Origin: Oceanicaulis sp.
GTDB taxonomy: Bacteria > Pseudomonadota > Alphaproteobacteria > Caulobacterales > Maricaulaceae
DNA: 64,000 bases
Reading direction: 5' to 3'
Assembly (NCBI GenBank): GCA_020832735.1
Contig: JAFIEB010000009.1
Location: forward strand, 19,456-83,455
This document shows, piece after piece, positions 1 through 8,277 of this stretch (its first letter is position 1; each line of letters begins with the position of its first letter). Both the position numbers and the translations under genes were made by a program. The notes under the pieces were generated by a model that had not been told where the DNA came from, made no database searches, and saw only the letters and a list, made by a program, of their open reading frames with translations.

Positions 1-182
1 GTCACGAAGGCGGCTGGGCGGTGTTCGCGGTGGAGGAGGGGCGCGCCCGCCTGCGTGCGGTGGAGACCGGCCCCCATGACGGGCGCACGGCGCATATCGT
101 CTCGGGCCTGGCGCCGGGCCAGCGCGTGGTGCTCTACCCCTCCGACCGCATCAGCGACGGCGTGCGCGTGCGGGCGCGGTGA
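1..182 (+). CDS. C-terminal fragment of an RND-type efflux periplasmic adaptor (HlyD/MFP family)
   Basis: The reading frame is open from base 3 to the TGA at 180-182, giving 59 residues; the gene begins outside the window. The end reads GLAPGQRVVLYPSDRISDGV, the usual closing beta-strand segment of membrane-fusion proteins that link an inner-membrane exporter to an outer-membrane channel. The preceding VETGPHDGRTAHIVSGL also fits that C-terminal domain. Only the tail is visible, so the transporter partner and substrate cannot be read. The next gene is on the opposite strand and ends 13 bases away. Confidence 0.6.
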   Translation, partial: HEGGWAVFAVEEGRARLRAVETGPHDGRTAHIVSGLAPGQRVVLYPSDRISDGVRVRAR

Positions 183-195
183 GCGCCTTGAGCCC

Positions 196-1257
196 TTACT
201 CCAGCGCCAGCAGCGTGCGCGCGAACGCCGTGACGGCGCGCGGCGTCGTGGATTCCTGATTTGAATGATAGTTGAAGGTGGGGATTTGCAAGGTCGCGCC
301 ATTGCAGCGGCCTGAAGACAGGGCGGCGATGCGGCCGAGCTCGGTGAGGCCCATGGACTTGAGCGGCTGGCTGCGCCGGGCGCGGGCGTCGTTTTCGCGC
401 TCGATGAAGCTGTCCTTGAAGATGATCGGCGCGCGCGCCGCGCTGGCGGCCTGCTCCAGGCGCGCGACCATGCCGGGATTGAACGAGGCGGTTGCATCGC
501 GCCGGCGCAGGATCACAGCGCCTGCCAGCGCCGCCGCGCTGTCGTCGAACGGGGTGGTGTCCAGCACCACGATGTCGCGCCGCTCCTCGCCGCCGGCAGC
601 CAGCCAGCCCAGCACATGGGCCGCCGAGCGTCCAATCTCTTCCTCGGCGGTGAACACCACCGTGCCCTTGAGGCCCAGCTCGGCGGCCACGCGCAGCGCC
701 GCGGCGGAGACGGGATTGTCGAGCTGGCCGGAGACAAAGCCGGCCTCAACTGGACCAAGCGCGCGGGCGAAAGCCACCGGCGTGCCCGGCTCCAGCGCGA
801 TCATGCCCTCCAGCGTCAGCGCCAGCCGTCCCGTGGCGTCCAGCCCGGCGCCCTTGATGCGGCCATAGGCGATGCGCCCGCCGGTCTTGCGGTCATAGGC
901 GAACACGGTCTCGCCCGTATAGCGTCCGGAAACCGTCTCGGCGAAGGCGGCGGTGACTGTTTTGGCCTCGGCGTATTTCTCGTTCTTGACCGCGTGGGCG
1001 GCGTAGACCGGAACCCCGTCTTCGGCGGTGATGGCGCCGTGGCGGTCGATATGGGCCAGGAAGACCGGGCCCTCGCCCAGATGGGCGATGCACAGATTGC
1101 GCGGGCGCTCCACACGCGCGCCCAGCGCTGCAAAGTCGCGCGCCAGATGGTCGAGGAACGGCGTCTCGTGGCCGACCACAGACGGGAAATCGAGATACTC
1201 ATGCGTCTTCGCCAGCACTCGGGCGAACAGGGCTTGATCCGCGGGTATGGCGCTCAC
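196..1257 (-). CDS. M42/M20-like zinc aminopeptidase family protein
   Basis: A 353-residue protein resembling M42-type aminopeptidases (co-catalytic metal peptidases). Visible metal and active-site motifs are AHIDRHG (His69, Asp71), a central GQLDNPVSA segment, TAEEEIG (acid-base Glu pair) and VVLDTTPFD. The start is GTG, one base after the stop of the FabH-like gene upstream, so the two are almost certainly one transcript. The substrate is not evident. No signal peptide is seen, so the protein should be cytoplasmic. It could also be a non-peptidase member that hydrolyses another amide; the family call is firmer than the activity. Confidence 0.75.
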   Translation of the reverse strand: MSAIPADQALFARVLAKTHEYLDFPSVVGHETPFLDHLARDFAALGARVERPRNLCIAHLGEGPVFLAHIDRHGAITAEDGVPVYAAHAVKNEKYAEAKTVTAAFAETVSGRYTGETVFAYDRKTGGRIAYGRIKGAGLDATGRLALTLEGMIALEPGTPVAFARALGPVEAGFVSGQLDNPVSAAALRVAAELGLKGTVVFTAEEEIGRSAAHVLGWLAAGGEERRDIVVLDTTPFDDSAAALAGAVILRRRDATASFNPGMVARLEQAASAARAPIIFKDSFIERENDARARRSQPLKSMGLTELGRIAALSSGRCNGATLQIPTFNYHSNQESTTPRAVTAFARTLLALE

Positions 1258-1258
1258 G

Positions 1259-2404
1259 TCAGAGCTTCTCGATGAACACGGACCCGGCCGAATACCCCGC
1301 TCCGAACGAGCAGATCACGCCCTTGTCGCCGGATTTGAGATCGTCGCTGTGCAGGTGGAAGGCGATGATGGAGCCGGCCGAGGAGGTGTTGGCGTAGGTG
1401 TCCAGGATGGTCGGCGCGTCCTCGCCCCCGGCGTCGCGCCCGAACACTTTGCGCGCGATCATCAGATTCATGTTGATATTGGCCTGGTGCAGCCAGATCC
1501 GGCGCATCTCCTCAGGCTGCAGGCCCAGCTCCTCCATGTGATCGCGGATCATCTGGGAGACCATGGGCACGACTTCCTTGAACACCTTGCGCCCTTCCTG
1601 GACGAACAGCTTGTCGTCGTGCGGGGCGCCGTTCTGCTGCGGGGCGTTGTCGCCGTCCCGGCGCTCGGTGCGGTTCAGGAAGCCGAAATTATTGCGGATA
1701 TTGTTGGAGAATTTGGTGCGCAGGCGCGTGCCGATAATGCGCCAGCCCCCTTCGCCCAGATCGGCGCGCTCGAGCAGGATCGCGGTGGCCACGTCGCCGA
1801 AGATGAAATGGCTGTCGCGGTCGCGCCAGTTGAGATGGGCCGAGCAAATCTCCGGATTCACCACCAGCAGGGCGCGCGCATGGCCCTGGGCGATCATGTC
1901 GGCGGCGGCCTGCATGGCGAAAGTGGCCGAGGAGCAGGCCACGTTCATGTCAAAGCCGAAGCCCTCCTCGATGCCCAGCGCGTCCTGGATCTCGATGGCC
2001 ACGGCCGGGTAGGCGCGCTGCAGGTTGGAGGCGCCCACGATCACCCCGTCCACATCGGCCGCGGTGCGGCCCGCGCGGTCCAGCGCGTCGCGGCACGCCT
2101 TCACCCCGATTTCGGCCAGGATGGCGAGCTGGTCGTTGGGGCGCGCCGGAATGCGCGGCGCCATGCGCTTGATGTCGAGCACGCCGGACTTGTTGATGAC
2201 GTAGCGCGACTTGATGCCGGACGCTTTCTCCACGAACTCGGCCGAGGAGGGACTGAGCGCCTCCAGCTCGCCGCGCGCGATCTCGCCGGCATGGGCGGCG
2301 TTATAGGCTTCAACATAGGCGTTGAAGCTGGCCACCAGTTCTTCGTTCGAGATGGATTCCGCTGGCGTCCACAGACCTGTGGAACGGATGACGGCGGCTG
2401 TCAT
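1259..2404 (-). CDS. FabH-like beta-ketoacyl-ACP synthase III family protein
   Basis: A 381-residue thiolase-fold condensing enzyme with the full Cys-His-Asn triad: Cys157 in NVACSSATF, His306 in LHQANIN, and Asn339 in DTYANTSSAG. It is about 60 residues longer than housekeeping FabH (~320), with extra sequence near residues 30-70 (helical, FNAYVEAYN) and 240-270 (charged loop). This suggests a specialised long-form synthase rather than the primer enzyme of the main fatty acid pathway. No fab cluster surrounds it. It heads a two-gene transcript with the M42-like peptidase. ATG start at 2402-2404. Confidence 0.8.
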   Translation of the reverse strand: MTAAVIRSTGLWTPAESISNEELVASFNAYVEAYNAAHAGEIARGELEALSPSSAEFVEKASGIKSRYVINKSGVLDIKRMAPRIPARPNDQLAILAEIGVKACRDALDRAGRTAADVDGVIVGASNLQRAYPAVAIEIQDALGIEEGFGFDMNVACSSATFAMQAAADMIAQGHARALLVVNPEICSAHLNWRDRDSHFIFGDVATAILLERADLGEGGWRIIGTRLRTKFSNNIRNNFGFLNRTERRDGDNAPQQNGAPHDDKLFVQEGRKVFKEVVPMVSQMIRDHMEELGLQPEEMRRIWLHQANINMNLMIARKVFGRDAGGEDAPTILDTYANTSSAGSIIAFHLHSDDLKSGDKGVICSFGAGYSAGSVFIEKL

Positions 2405-2483
2405 GTGCGGCTCCGGCGCGAGTGTGACTCTGCTTTGCTTAACCCAAACTAGCGAGCATTGCGGCTTGCGCCAACCAAAGCGT

Positions 2484-3068
2484 TCATCGCGCCATCGCCG
2501 CGACGGCGCTATGGCGCGGACAGGTCACCAGATGATCATTGACCATGCCGGTCGCCTGCATGAAGGCGTAGGTGATGACCGGCCCGCAGAACTTGAAGCC
2601 CGCGCCCTTGAGCGCCTTGGACATGGCCTGGCTGACAGGGGTCTGGGCGGGAACCTCGCTCATGGCGGCGAAACGGTTCTGCACCGGGCGCCCGTCCACG
2701 AAGTCCCACAGGAAGGCCGAGAGGCCCGGCCCGGACTCTTCCAGCCTGAGATAGGCCTGCGCATTGCCGATGGCGGCCAGAATTTTGGCGCGCGATCGGA
2801 TGACGCCGGGATCGGCCAGCAGGCGCGCCACGTCGGGCTCGCCATAGCGGGCGATGACGCCGGGATCGAACTGGTGGAACGCCGCGCGCAAGGTCTCGCG
2901 CTTTCTCAGTATGGTGATCCAGGCGAGTCCGGCCTGGAAGCCGTCCAGCACCAGCTTTTCGAACAATGCGCGCCCGTCATACTCGGGCACGCCCCACTCG
3001 GTGTCGTGATAGGCGATGTAGAGCGGGTCCTGTCCCGGCCATGGGCAGCGGTCGTGCATGGGCGTCAT
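2484..3068 (-). CDS. tag: DNA-3-methyladenine glycosylase I
   Basis: A 194-residue protein closely matching E. coli Tag along its length (DPLYIAYHDTEWGVPE, QAGLAWITILRKRE, FHQFDP, GFKFCGPVITYAFMQA). The HhH-family enzyme removes N3-methyladenine from alkylated DNA as the first step of base excision repair. The structural zinc ligands known for Tag are all present: the Cys near the start (RCPWPG), His in AYHD, and His/Cys in VNDHLVTCP. The open frame extends further upstream, but homology starts at MTPMHDRC, so I chose the ATG at 3068 over more distal starts. Single gene, divergent from rpsD. Confidence 0.9.
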   Translation of the reverse strand: MTPMHDRCPWPGQDPLYIAYHDTEWGVPEYDGRALFEKLVLDGFQAGLAWITILRKRETLRAAFHQFDPGVIARYGEPDVARLLADPGVIRSRAKILAAIGNAQAYLRLEESGPGLSAFLWDFVDGRPVQNRFAAMSEVPAQTPVSQAMSKALKGAGFKFCGPVITYAFMQATGMVNDHLVTCPRHSAVAAMAR

Positions 3069-3144
3069 CCTGTCAGCGCCTTGCACGCTTACCGGCTCGC
3101 GCGCCGCGGCGCCACCCGATTTGCGCGCTGGCGGGGGCGATTGA

Positions 3145-3173
3145 TTGACAGGCGGGCGCGCCTGGCCCATAAG
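3145..3173 (+). promoter_or_regulatory. Probable sigma-70 promoter for rpsD
   Basis: TTGACA at 3145-3150 is followed after 17 bases by CATAAG at 3168-3173. The -35 is perfect and the -10 is weak. The site lies about 130 bases ahead of rpsD in the divergent tag/rpsD gap, and nothing else there looks better. Confidence 0.4.
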
Positions 3174-3301
3174 CCGCGCTCCCTCAGTGGCCGGGCGACC
3201 GGACCGCTCGTATCAACACGCACGGACGACGCGAGAACCGCCGTTTCCATCGTGCAGCGAAGAGGGCGCTGCGCCGGGCCGCGTCACAAGAAGAGAGATC
3301 C

Positions 3302-3919
3302 ATGTCGAAGCGTCATTCGCAGAAATACAAAATCGACCGCCGTATGGGCGAAAACATCTGGGGCCGCGCCAAGTCCCCGGTGAACAACCGCGCCTACGGC
3401 CCGGGCCAGCACGGCCAGCGCCGCGCCGGCAAATTGTCCGATTTCGGCCTGCAGCTGCGCGCCAAGCAGAAGCTGAAAGGCTATTACGGCAACATCACCG
3501 AGAAGCAGTTCAAGAAGCTCTTCACCGAGGCGATGCGCCGTAAGGGCAACACCGCCGAGAACCTGATCGGCCTTCTGGAAAGCCGCCTGGACGCGATCGT
3601 CTACCGCGCCAAGTACGTGCCGACCGTGTTCGCCGCGCGCCAGTTCGTCAATCACGGCCACGTCAAGGTGAACGGCCAGCGCGTCAACATCGCCTCGTTC
3701 CAGTGCAAGCCGGGCGACGTGATCGAGGTGCGCGAGAAGTCGCGCAACATGGCCCTGGTGCTCGAAGCGCTGGGCAGCCCCGAGCGCGACGTGCCCGAAT
3801 ATATCGACCTGGACCCCAAGGGGCTGAAAGCCACCTATGCGCGCGTCCCGGAATTCAGCGAGGTGCCCTATCCGGTGAAGATGGAGCCCAACCTGGTGGT
3901 CGAATTCTACTCCTCGTAA
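3302..3919 (+). CDS. rpsD: 30S ribosomal protein S4
   Basis: A 205-residue S4 protein of standard length: N-terminal rRNA-binding part ([34 protein letters not shown]), then the S4 RNA-binding domain near residues 95-160 ([34 protein letters not shown]). It nucleates assembly of the 30S body. It stands alone here, as is usual in alphaproteobacteria, and not in the alpha operon. A purine-rich site (AAGAAGAGAG) precedes the ATG, and a strong intrinsic terminator follows the stop. Confidence 0.97.
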   Translation: MSKRHSQKYKIDRRMGENIWGRAKSPVNNRAYGPGQHGQRRAGKLSDFGLQLRAKQKLKGYYGNITEKQFKKLFTEAMRRKGNTAENLIGLLESRLDAIVYRAKYVPTVFAARQFVNHGHVKVNGQRVNIASFQCKPGDVIEVREKSRNMALVLEALGSPERDVPEYIDLDPKGLKATYARVPEFSEVPYPVKMEPNLVVEFYSS

Positions 3920-3950
3920 CGCCTGGCGTTCCGGGTATCCGCCTGACATC

Positions 3951-3982
3951 AGGCCCGCCGGTGCGAACCGGCGGGCCTTTTT
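3951..3982 (+). terminator. Intrinsic terminator of rpsD
   Basis: A perfect 12-bp stem, AGGCCCGCCGGT (3951-3962) with ACCGGCGGGCCT (3967-3978), has a GCGA loop and runs into a T tract (3978-3982). It lies 32 bases after the rpsD stop. Confidence 0.9.
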
Positions 3983-4053
3983 CTTGCCGCATGCGCGCTA
4001 TTGTCTCGCGCCCGGGTCGGGTATGCTGGCGTCTGGCTGGCAGGAGTGGCGCG

Positions 4054-4422
4054 ATGATCCGATTGAGCATGATATGCGCAGGCGCGGCCGCCCTGGCGCT
4101 GACCGCCTGCCAGAGCGCGCCGCCTGATTACGGCTACGGAGCTGAAGCGGTCTATGACTGGCGCCTCAATCGGGCCGGGGAGCTGGTGGTGCGCGTGCCG
4201 TCCAATGGCTGCACCACGCGCGACAGCTTCGTGACGGACGTGCGCGGCGCGGCCGGACAGGGCTGGAACTTCGACGTCACCCTGTTTCGCGTTCACCCCG
4301 ATCACTGCCGGGCGATGCTGCCCCAGGGCGTGGAGCTGGTGTGGGACCGCGACGAGCTGGGCCTGCCGCCCGGCGCGGGCCTGCGCGTGACCAATCCGCG
4401 CTCCGCCCCGCGGGCCGGGTGA
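4054..4422 (+). CDS. Small putative lipoprotein of unknown function
   Basis: A 122-residue protein with a lipoprotein signal: MIRLSM, a hydrophobic alanine-rich core, and the lipobox LTAC with the acylated Cys at residue 19. The mature part has two further cysteines, in NGCTTRD and DHCRAM, which could form a disulfide in the periplasm. I do not recognise a family. The frame is open further upstream, but the ATG at 4054 gives a well-formed signal peptide. Only 77 bases separate it from the DUF2336 gene, so the two may be co-transcribed. Confidence 0.7.
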   Translation: MIRLSMICAGAAALALTACQSAPPDYGYGAEAVYDWRLNRAGELVVRVPSNGCTTRDSFVTDVRGAAGQGWNFDVTLFRVHPDHCRAMLPQGVELVWDRDELGLPPGAGLRVTNPRSAPRAG

Positions 4423-4499
4423 GTACGGCGGAGACCATTCCTTAACGCGCCGGGCGCAATACTGACGGCCTTGCTTCAAGAGCCGTATCGGACCCTGGC

Positions 4500-5609
4500 A
4501 TGGCTGAAGACCTGCGATCCGCCCCCGCTCCGGCGTCGGCGCCGCCCCCTGCGCCCGCCGCCCGCGCCCGCGCGCTGCTGACGCGCCGGCTGGCCGATAT
4601 CGTCTGCCTGCCCTCCAGCCGCATGGCGCCCCAGGAGCGCTGGATGGTCGCCGACGTGCTCGACACCCTTTTGACATCCGCCGAGCCGGCCCTGCGCGCC
4701 AAGGTGGCTGCGCGTCTGGCCGAACAGGCCGAAGCCCCGCCGGCTCTGCTGCGGCGGCTGGGCATGGATGATTTCGAGATCGCCGAACCCATCGTGGCGC
4801 GCTCGCGCGCGCTCACCGATTTCGCCATGATGGAGATCGCGCGCAAGGGCGGCCATCATCCCCGCCTGGCCCTGGCCCGGCGCGACCGGGTGTCCGAAGT
4901 GGTGGCCGCCGCCCTGTGCGCCAGCGGCGATCCCAAGGTCATCGCGGCGCTGCTGCGCAATGAAGGCGCGCGCCTGGCGCAGGAGACCGTGGACTTTCTG
5001 GTGCGTGAAGCGGCCGAACAGGAGAGCATGGCGCTGTTGCTGATCCGGCGCCCCGAACTGCGCCCGGCCCAGGCGCTGACCCTGTTCTGGGCCTGCGGGC
5101 ATGACCAGCGGCGCATGATTCTGGAGCGCTTCGCCGCTTCGCGCGCCATTCTTCAGGAGGCGGCCAGTGATGTGTTTCCCCTGGCGTCCGGCCAGGGCGA
5201 ACGCGATCCGGCGGTTGACGCCGCGTTGGCCTATATCGACCGGCGCCAACGCGACCGGAAGGCGGCCGAGCTCTCGCCCTACGGCTCGCTGGAAGGCGTA
5301 GCCGAGCGCGCCGCGCGTGAGGGCTATTCCGAAGCGCTGCGCACCGAAATGGCTGCGCTGAGCAATGTCGGACGCGATCTGTCGGACCGGATGATCGAGG
5401 ATTTCGGCGGCGAGCCGCTGGCGGTGCTGGCCAAGGCCACCGGATTGTCGCGCGAGCACACGGTGATGCTGGTCGAGGCGGGAGGGCGCACCGACGCGCC
5501 GCTGCGCATCGCCCAGGCGGTGCATGTGTTCGACACCCTGTCGGTGGACAAGGCTCAGACCGTGCTGCGCTACTGGAACTGGATGATTGCGCGCCAGGCC
5601 GGCGCCTGA
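4500..5609 (+). CDS. DUF2336 domain protein
   Basis: A 369-residue, mostly alpha-helical protein matching the alphaproteobacterial DUF2336 family. After a proline/alanine-rich N-terminus (residues 7-22) come helical repeats of HEAT-like appearance (LTSAEPALRAKVAARLAEQ, FEIAEPIVARSRALTD, HHPRLALARRDRVSEVVAAAL). There is no signal peptide or membrane segment, so it should be cytoplasmic. The molecular role of the family is not established. Its ATG lies close behind the lipoprotein gene and 51 bases before sbtA. Confidence 0.75.
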   Translation: MAEDLRSAPAPASAPPPAPAARARALLTRRLADIVCLPSSRMAPQERWMVADVLDTLLTSAEPALRAKVAARLAEQAEAPPALLRRLGMDDFEIAEPIVARSRALTDFAMMEIARKGGHHPRLALARRDRVSEVVAAALCASGDPKVIAALLRNEGARLAQETVDFLVREAAEQESMALLLIRRPELRPAQALTLFWACGHDQRRMILERFAASRAILQEAASDVFPLASGQGERDPAVDAALAYIDRRQRDRKAAELSPYGSLEGVAERAAREGYSEALRTEMAALSNVGRDLSDRMIEDFGGEPLAVLAKATGLSREHTVMLVEAGGRTDAPLRIAQAVHVFDTLSVDKAQTVLRYWNWMIARQAGA

Positions 5610-5660
5610 CGCGCCAAATCCGCTTGCGAGGACGGACCGGCTCGGCTAGCGCTTGGCCTC

Positions 5661-6641
5661 ATGAGCGACGCAATCGGCCTTGCCCTGATCAATCTGACCA
5701 CCCCGGCGGTGCTGTTCTTCGCGCTGGGCATTTTCGCCGGGCTGGCGCGGTCAGACCTTTCAATTCCCCAGGCCGTGGCCAAGGGGCTGGCGCTCTATCT
5801 TATGCTGGCGATCGGCTTCAAGGGCGGCGCCGCTGTGGCCGAGCTGGGCCTGACGTTCGACCTGTTGCTGGCGGCCGGGGCGGGGGTGCTGCTGAGCTTC
5901 TCCCTGCCGGTGATCGCGTTTGCGCTGCTGCGCCTGTTCACGAAAATCGACCGCGCCACGGCGGCGGCCAGCGCGGCCCATTACGGCTCCATCTCGGTGG
6001 TGACGTTTGTGGCCGGCTCCGAATTCCTGACCCTGACCGGCCTGATCTGGTCTGGCCACATGGTGGCGGTGCTGGCGATCATGGAGACGCCGGCCATCCT
6101 GACCGGATTGTGGCTGGCCGGGCGGGCGTCGAAGGGCCCTGATCCCGAAGCGCGCCCGGAGCTGATACGCGAAGTCCTGCTCAACGGCTCGGTGGTGCTG
6201 CTCATCGGCGCCTTCCTGATCGGCTGGGCGTCCGGCCCGTCGGGCATGGCGCGCCTGGACCTGTTCGTGAACGGGCTGTTCCAGGGCTTCTTGTGCCTGT
6301 TCCTGCTGGACATGGGGCTGGTGGCGGCGCGCCGGCTGGGCGGCGCGCGCAAGCTGGGCTGGGCCGGCGCCGCGTTCGGTGTCGTGATGCCGCTGATCGG
6401 CGCGTTCGCCGCGCTGCCGCTGGCCTGGCTGATCGGAATGACGCCGGGCGATGCGGCCGCGCTGATGATCCTGTCGGGCTCGGCCAGCTATATCGCGGTG
6501 CCCGCCGCCATGCGCATCGCGCTGCCGGAGGCCGATCCGTCAGTCTATCTGACCCTGTCTCTGGCCATCACCTTCCCCTTCAACCTGACCATCGGCATTC
6601 CGCTCTATGCAGCGGTCGCCGGTGCGCTTCTGGGAGGCTGA
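5661..6641 (+). CDS. sbtA: SbtA-type sodium-dependent bicarbonate transporter family permease
   Basis: A 326-residue integral membrane protein with about ten hydrophobic segments in two inverted halves, matching the SbtA/DUF897 family. Recognisable stretches include LINLTTPAVLFFALGIFAG at the N-terminus, the AAHYGSISVVTFVAG segment that in SbtA contributes to the binding site, and a C-terminal SGSASYIAVPAAMRIALPEADP. SbtA imports bicarbonate with sodium in cyanobacteria; the substrate here is inferred. A PII-like gene follows after one base, which matches the sbtA-sbtB pairing and supports the call. Confidence 0.8.
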   Translation: MSDAIGLALINLTTPAVLFFALGIFAGLARSDLSIPQAVAKGLALYLMLAIGFKGGAAVAELGLTFDLLLAAGAGVLLSFSLPVIAFALLRLFTKIDRATAAASAAHYGSISVVTFVAGSEFLTLTGLIWSGHMVAVLAIMETPAILTGLWLAGRASKGPDPEARPELIREVLLNGSVVLLIGAFLIGWASGPSGMARLDLFVNGLFQGFLCLFLLDMGLVAARRLGGARKLGWAGAAFGVVMPLIGAFAALPLAWLIGMTPGDAAALMILSGSASYIAVPAAMRIALPEADPSVYLTLSLAITFPFNLTIGIPLYAAVAGALLGG

Positions 6642-6642
6642 C

Positions 6643-6951
6643 ATGACCCGCCCTGTCCGCAAGAAGGTCATCGCCATCGTCGAGAGCGCGCATCTGCGCC
6701 GTCTGATCGATCTGATGCAGGGGTGCGGCGCCACCGGCCTGACCGTGATCGACGGGCGCGAGGGCTATGGCGTCAGCGGCGACTGGAGCCGCGATGGCGT
6801 GTTCGAGGCGGTGGAGATGAAAATCGTCCACACCGTGGTGACCGCCGAGACGGCGGAGAAGGTTTTCGAGAAGGCTGCGGTCTTTTTCGAGCGCTATCCG
6901 GGAATTATCTACGCCCATGACGTGGAAGTGGTTCGCGGCGAGCGGTTCTGA
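6643..6951 (+). CDS. PII-like signalling protein (SbtB type)
   Basis: A 102-residue protein with the ferredoxin-like PII fold: KKVIAIVESAHLRRLIDLMQ as strand 1/helix 1, a short T-loop region around GREGYGVSGDW, and FFERYPGIIYAHDVEVVRGERF at the C-terminus. SbtB proteins bind adenine nucleotides and gate SbtA. The ATG at 6643 follows the sbtA stop by one base, so translation is coupled. The residues that mark classical GlnB/GlnK (the uridylylated Tyr motif) are not present, which argues for the carbon-sensing branch. Confidence 0.8.
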   Translation: MTRPVRKKVIAIVESAHLRRLIDLMQGCGATGLTVIDGREGYGVSGDWSRDGVFEAVEMKIVHTVVTAETAEKVFEKAAVFFERYPGIIYAHDVEVVRGERF

Positions 6952-7100
6952 GCCTGTGCGCCGCGCCGCAGGCGGCCGCCATCTGAAGAATCTGTCATGA
7001 AGCGCACCGGTTTCTCTGGAAATCGCGCGGCGCCTTGCCTAGAACCCCGAACCAATCCGTTCGCCGTTTTCAGCTGTCACCTATCCAGGAGGACCGGGCA

Positions 7101-7595
7101 TTGACCCGCAAATGGCTCTATGGCGTCACCCTGACCCTCGTGCTCACGGCGTTGTGGGCGCTGCTCTCGGGTTATGGCCTCAAGCAGCCGCTGCTGTCGC
7201 TGGGGGTGTTCTCGATTGTGGTGACGGTCTGGATGACGATCCGGATGGGTCTGCTGGACGGCGAATCGACGCCGTATCTGCGCCTGCGCTATCTGGCCTA
7301 CTGGGGCTGGCTGGCGCGCGAGATCGTGAAAGCCAACATCGCGGTGCTGCGCATCGTCCTGGCGCCGGTGATCGAGATCAAGCCGGTGGTCACGCGCACG
7401 CCTGTGACGCTGACTGATGACGTGGCGCGCGCCACCCTGGCCAACTCCTACACCCTGACCCCGGGCACCGTGACCATGGAGATCGAGGAGGGCGGCTTCA
7501 TCCTGCACGGCCTGGACGAATCCTTCTGCGGGCAGGAGGGCTTCCGCACCTTCGAGCGCAAGGTGAAGGCCGCCACCGGGGAGCGCGGCGCATGA
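7101..7595 (+). CDS. mrpE: Mrp-type cation/H+ antiporter subunit E
   Basis: A 164-residue membrane protein matching MnhE/MrpE: two to three N-terminal helices (VTLTLVLTALWALLSGYG, LLSLGVFSIVVTVWMTIRM) and a soluble C-terminal domain (TRTPVTLTDDVARATLANSY, TLTPGTVTMEIEEGGFILHGLD). I chose the TTG at 7101-7103: a perfect AGGAGG at 7087-7092 sits 8 bases ahead, and the resulting N-terminus (MTRKWLYG) and length fit MrpE. It is the first gene of a nine-gene operon with overlapping start and stop codons. Confidence 0.85.
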   Translation: MTRKWLYGVTLTLVLTALWALLSGYGLKQPLLSLGVFSIVVTVWMTIRMGLLDGESTPYLRLRYLAYWGWLAREIVKANIAVLRIVLAPVIEIKPVVTRTPVTLTDDVARATLANSYTLTPGTVTMEIEEGGFILHGLDESFCGQEGFRTFERKVKAATGERGA

Positions 7596-7921
7596 CCTTC
7601 ACCGCAATAATCGATTTCACCGTCGGGCTGATGCTGGTGGGCGCCATGCTGTTGATGCTGGTGCGCCTGTTCATCGGACCGACCCTGTATGACCGGGTGC
7701 TGGCGGTGAACGCCTTCGGCGCCAAGATCGTCTTGTTCCTGGCGGTGTTCGCGCTGGCGGTTGGGCGCGCCGACAGCCTCGATATCGCGCTGCTCTACGC
7801 CCTGATCAATTTCGTGGCGACCATCGCGATCCTGAAATTCTTCAGCTACCGCTCGCTGGAAGTTGCTCTCGACGACATGAAGCCGGCCCGGCCGCGCGAT
7901 GATGCGGGGGAGGGCGTGTAA
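7592..7921 (+). CDS. mrpF: Mrp-type antiporter subunit F
   Basis: A 109-residue protein with three transmembrane helices and the MrpF/PhaF signature LFIGPTLYDRVLAVNAFGAK, followed by ADSLDIALLYALINFVATIAILKF. Its ATG overlaps the mrpE stop by 4 bases and its stop shares one base with the mrpG start. Small MrpE/F/G subunits are needed for assembly and activity of the Na+(K+)/H+ antiporter complex in the inner membrane. Confidence 0.9.
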   Translation: MTFTAIIDFTVGLMLVGAMLLMLVRLFIGPTLYDRVLAVNAFGAKIVLFLAVFALAVGRADSLDIALLYALINFVATIAILKFFSYRSLEVALDDMKPARPRDDAGEGV

Positions 7922-8277
7922 TGGACTGGATGAGCGTTCTCCAATTCGCCGTGCATCTGGTGTCGGCGGCGCTGATGCTGACCGGGGCGGGCATCGTGCT
8001 GGCCGGGGCGGTCGGCGTGATCCGGCTGCCCGATTTCTACACCCGCATGCATGCGGCAGGCATGACCGACACGCTGGGCGCCGAGCTGATCATTCTCGGA
8101 CTGATCCTGCAGGCCGGCTTCACGCTGGTCAGCGTCAAGCTGGCGCTGCTGGGCCTGATCATCTTCCTGACCAGCCCGACTGCGACCCATGCGGTGGCCA
8201 ACGCCGCCTACCGCTCGGGCCTCAAGCCACTGCTGCGCCGCTGGCGTTCGGACGAGAACCGGGAGGATGCGGCATGA
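7921..8277 (+). CDS. mrpG: Mrp-type antiporter subunit G
   Basis: A 118-residue membrane protein with the MnhG/PhaG signature GAVGVIRLPDFYTRMHAAGMTDTLGAE and three hydrophobic helices. The length is typical. The start overlaps the mrpF stop (TAATG) and its stop overlaps the next start as ATGA. It is a structural subunit of the Mrp complex. Confidence 0.92.
   Translation: MDWMSVLQFAVHLVSAALMLTGAGIVLAGAVGVIRLPDFYTRMHAAGMTDTLGAELIILGLILQAGFTLVSVKLALLGLIIFLTSPTATHAVANAAYRSGLKPLLRRWRSDENREDAA

Noticed and set aside
7035-7100. Upstream TTG at 7035 as the mrpE start
   Set aside because: It has no ribosome site and adds residues not seen in MrpE; the TTG at 7101 has a perfect AGGAGG.
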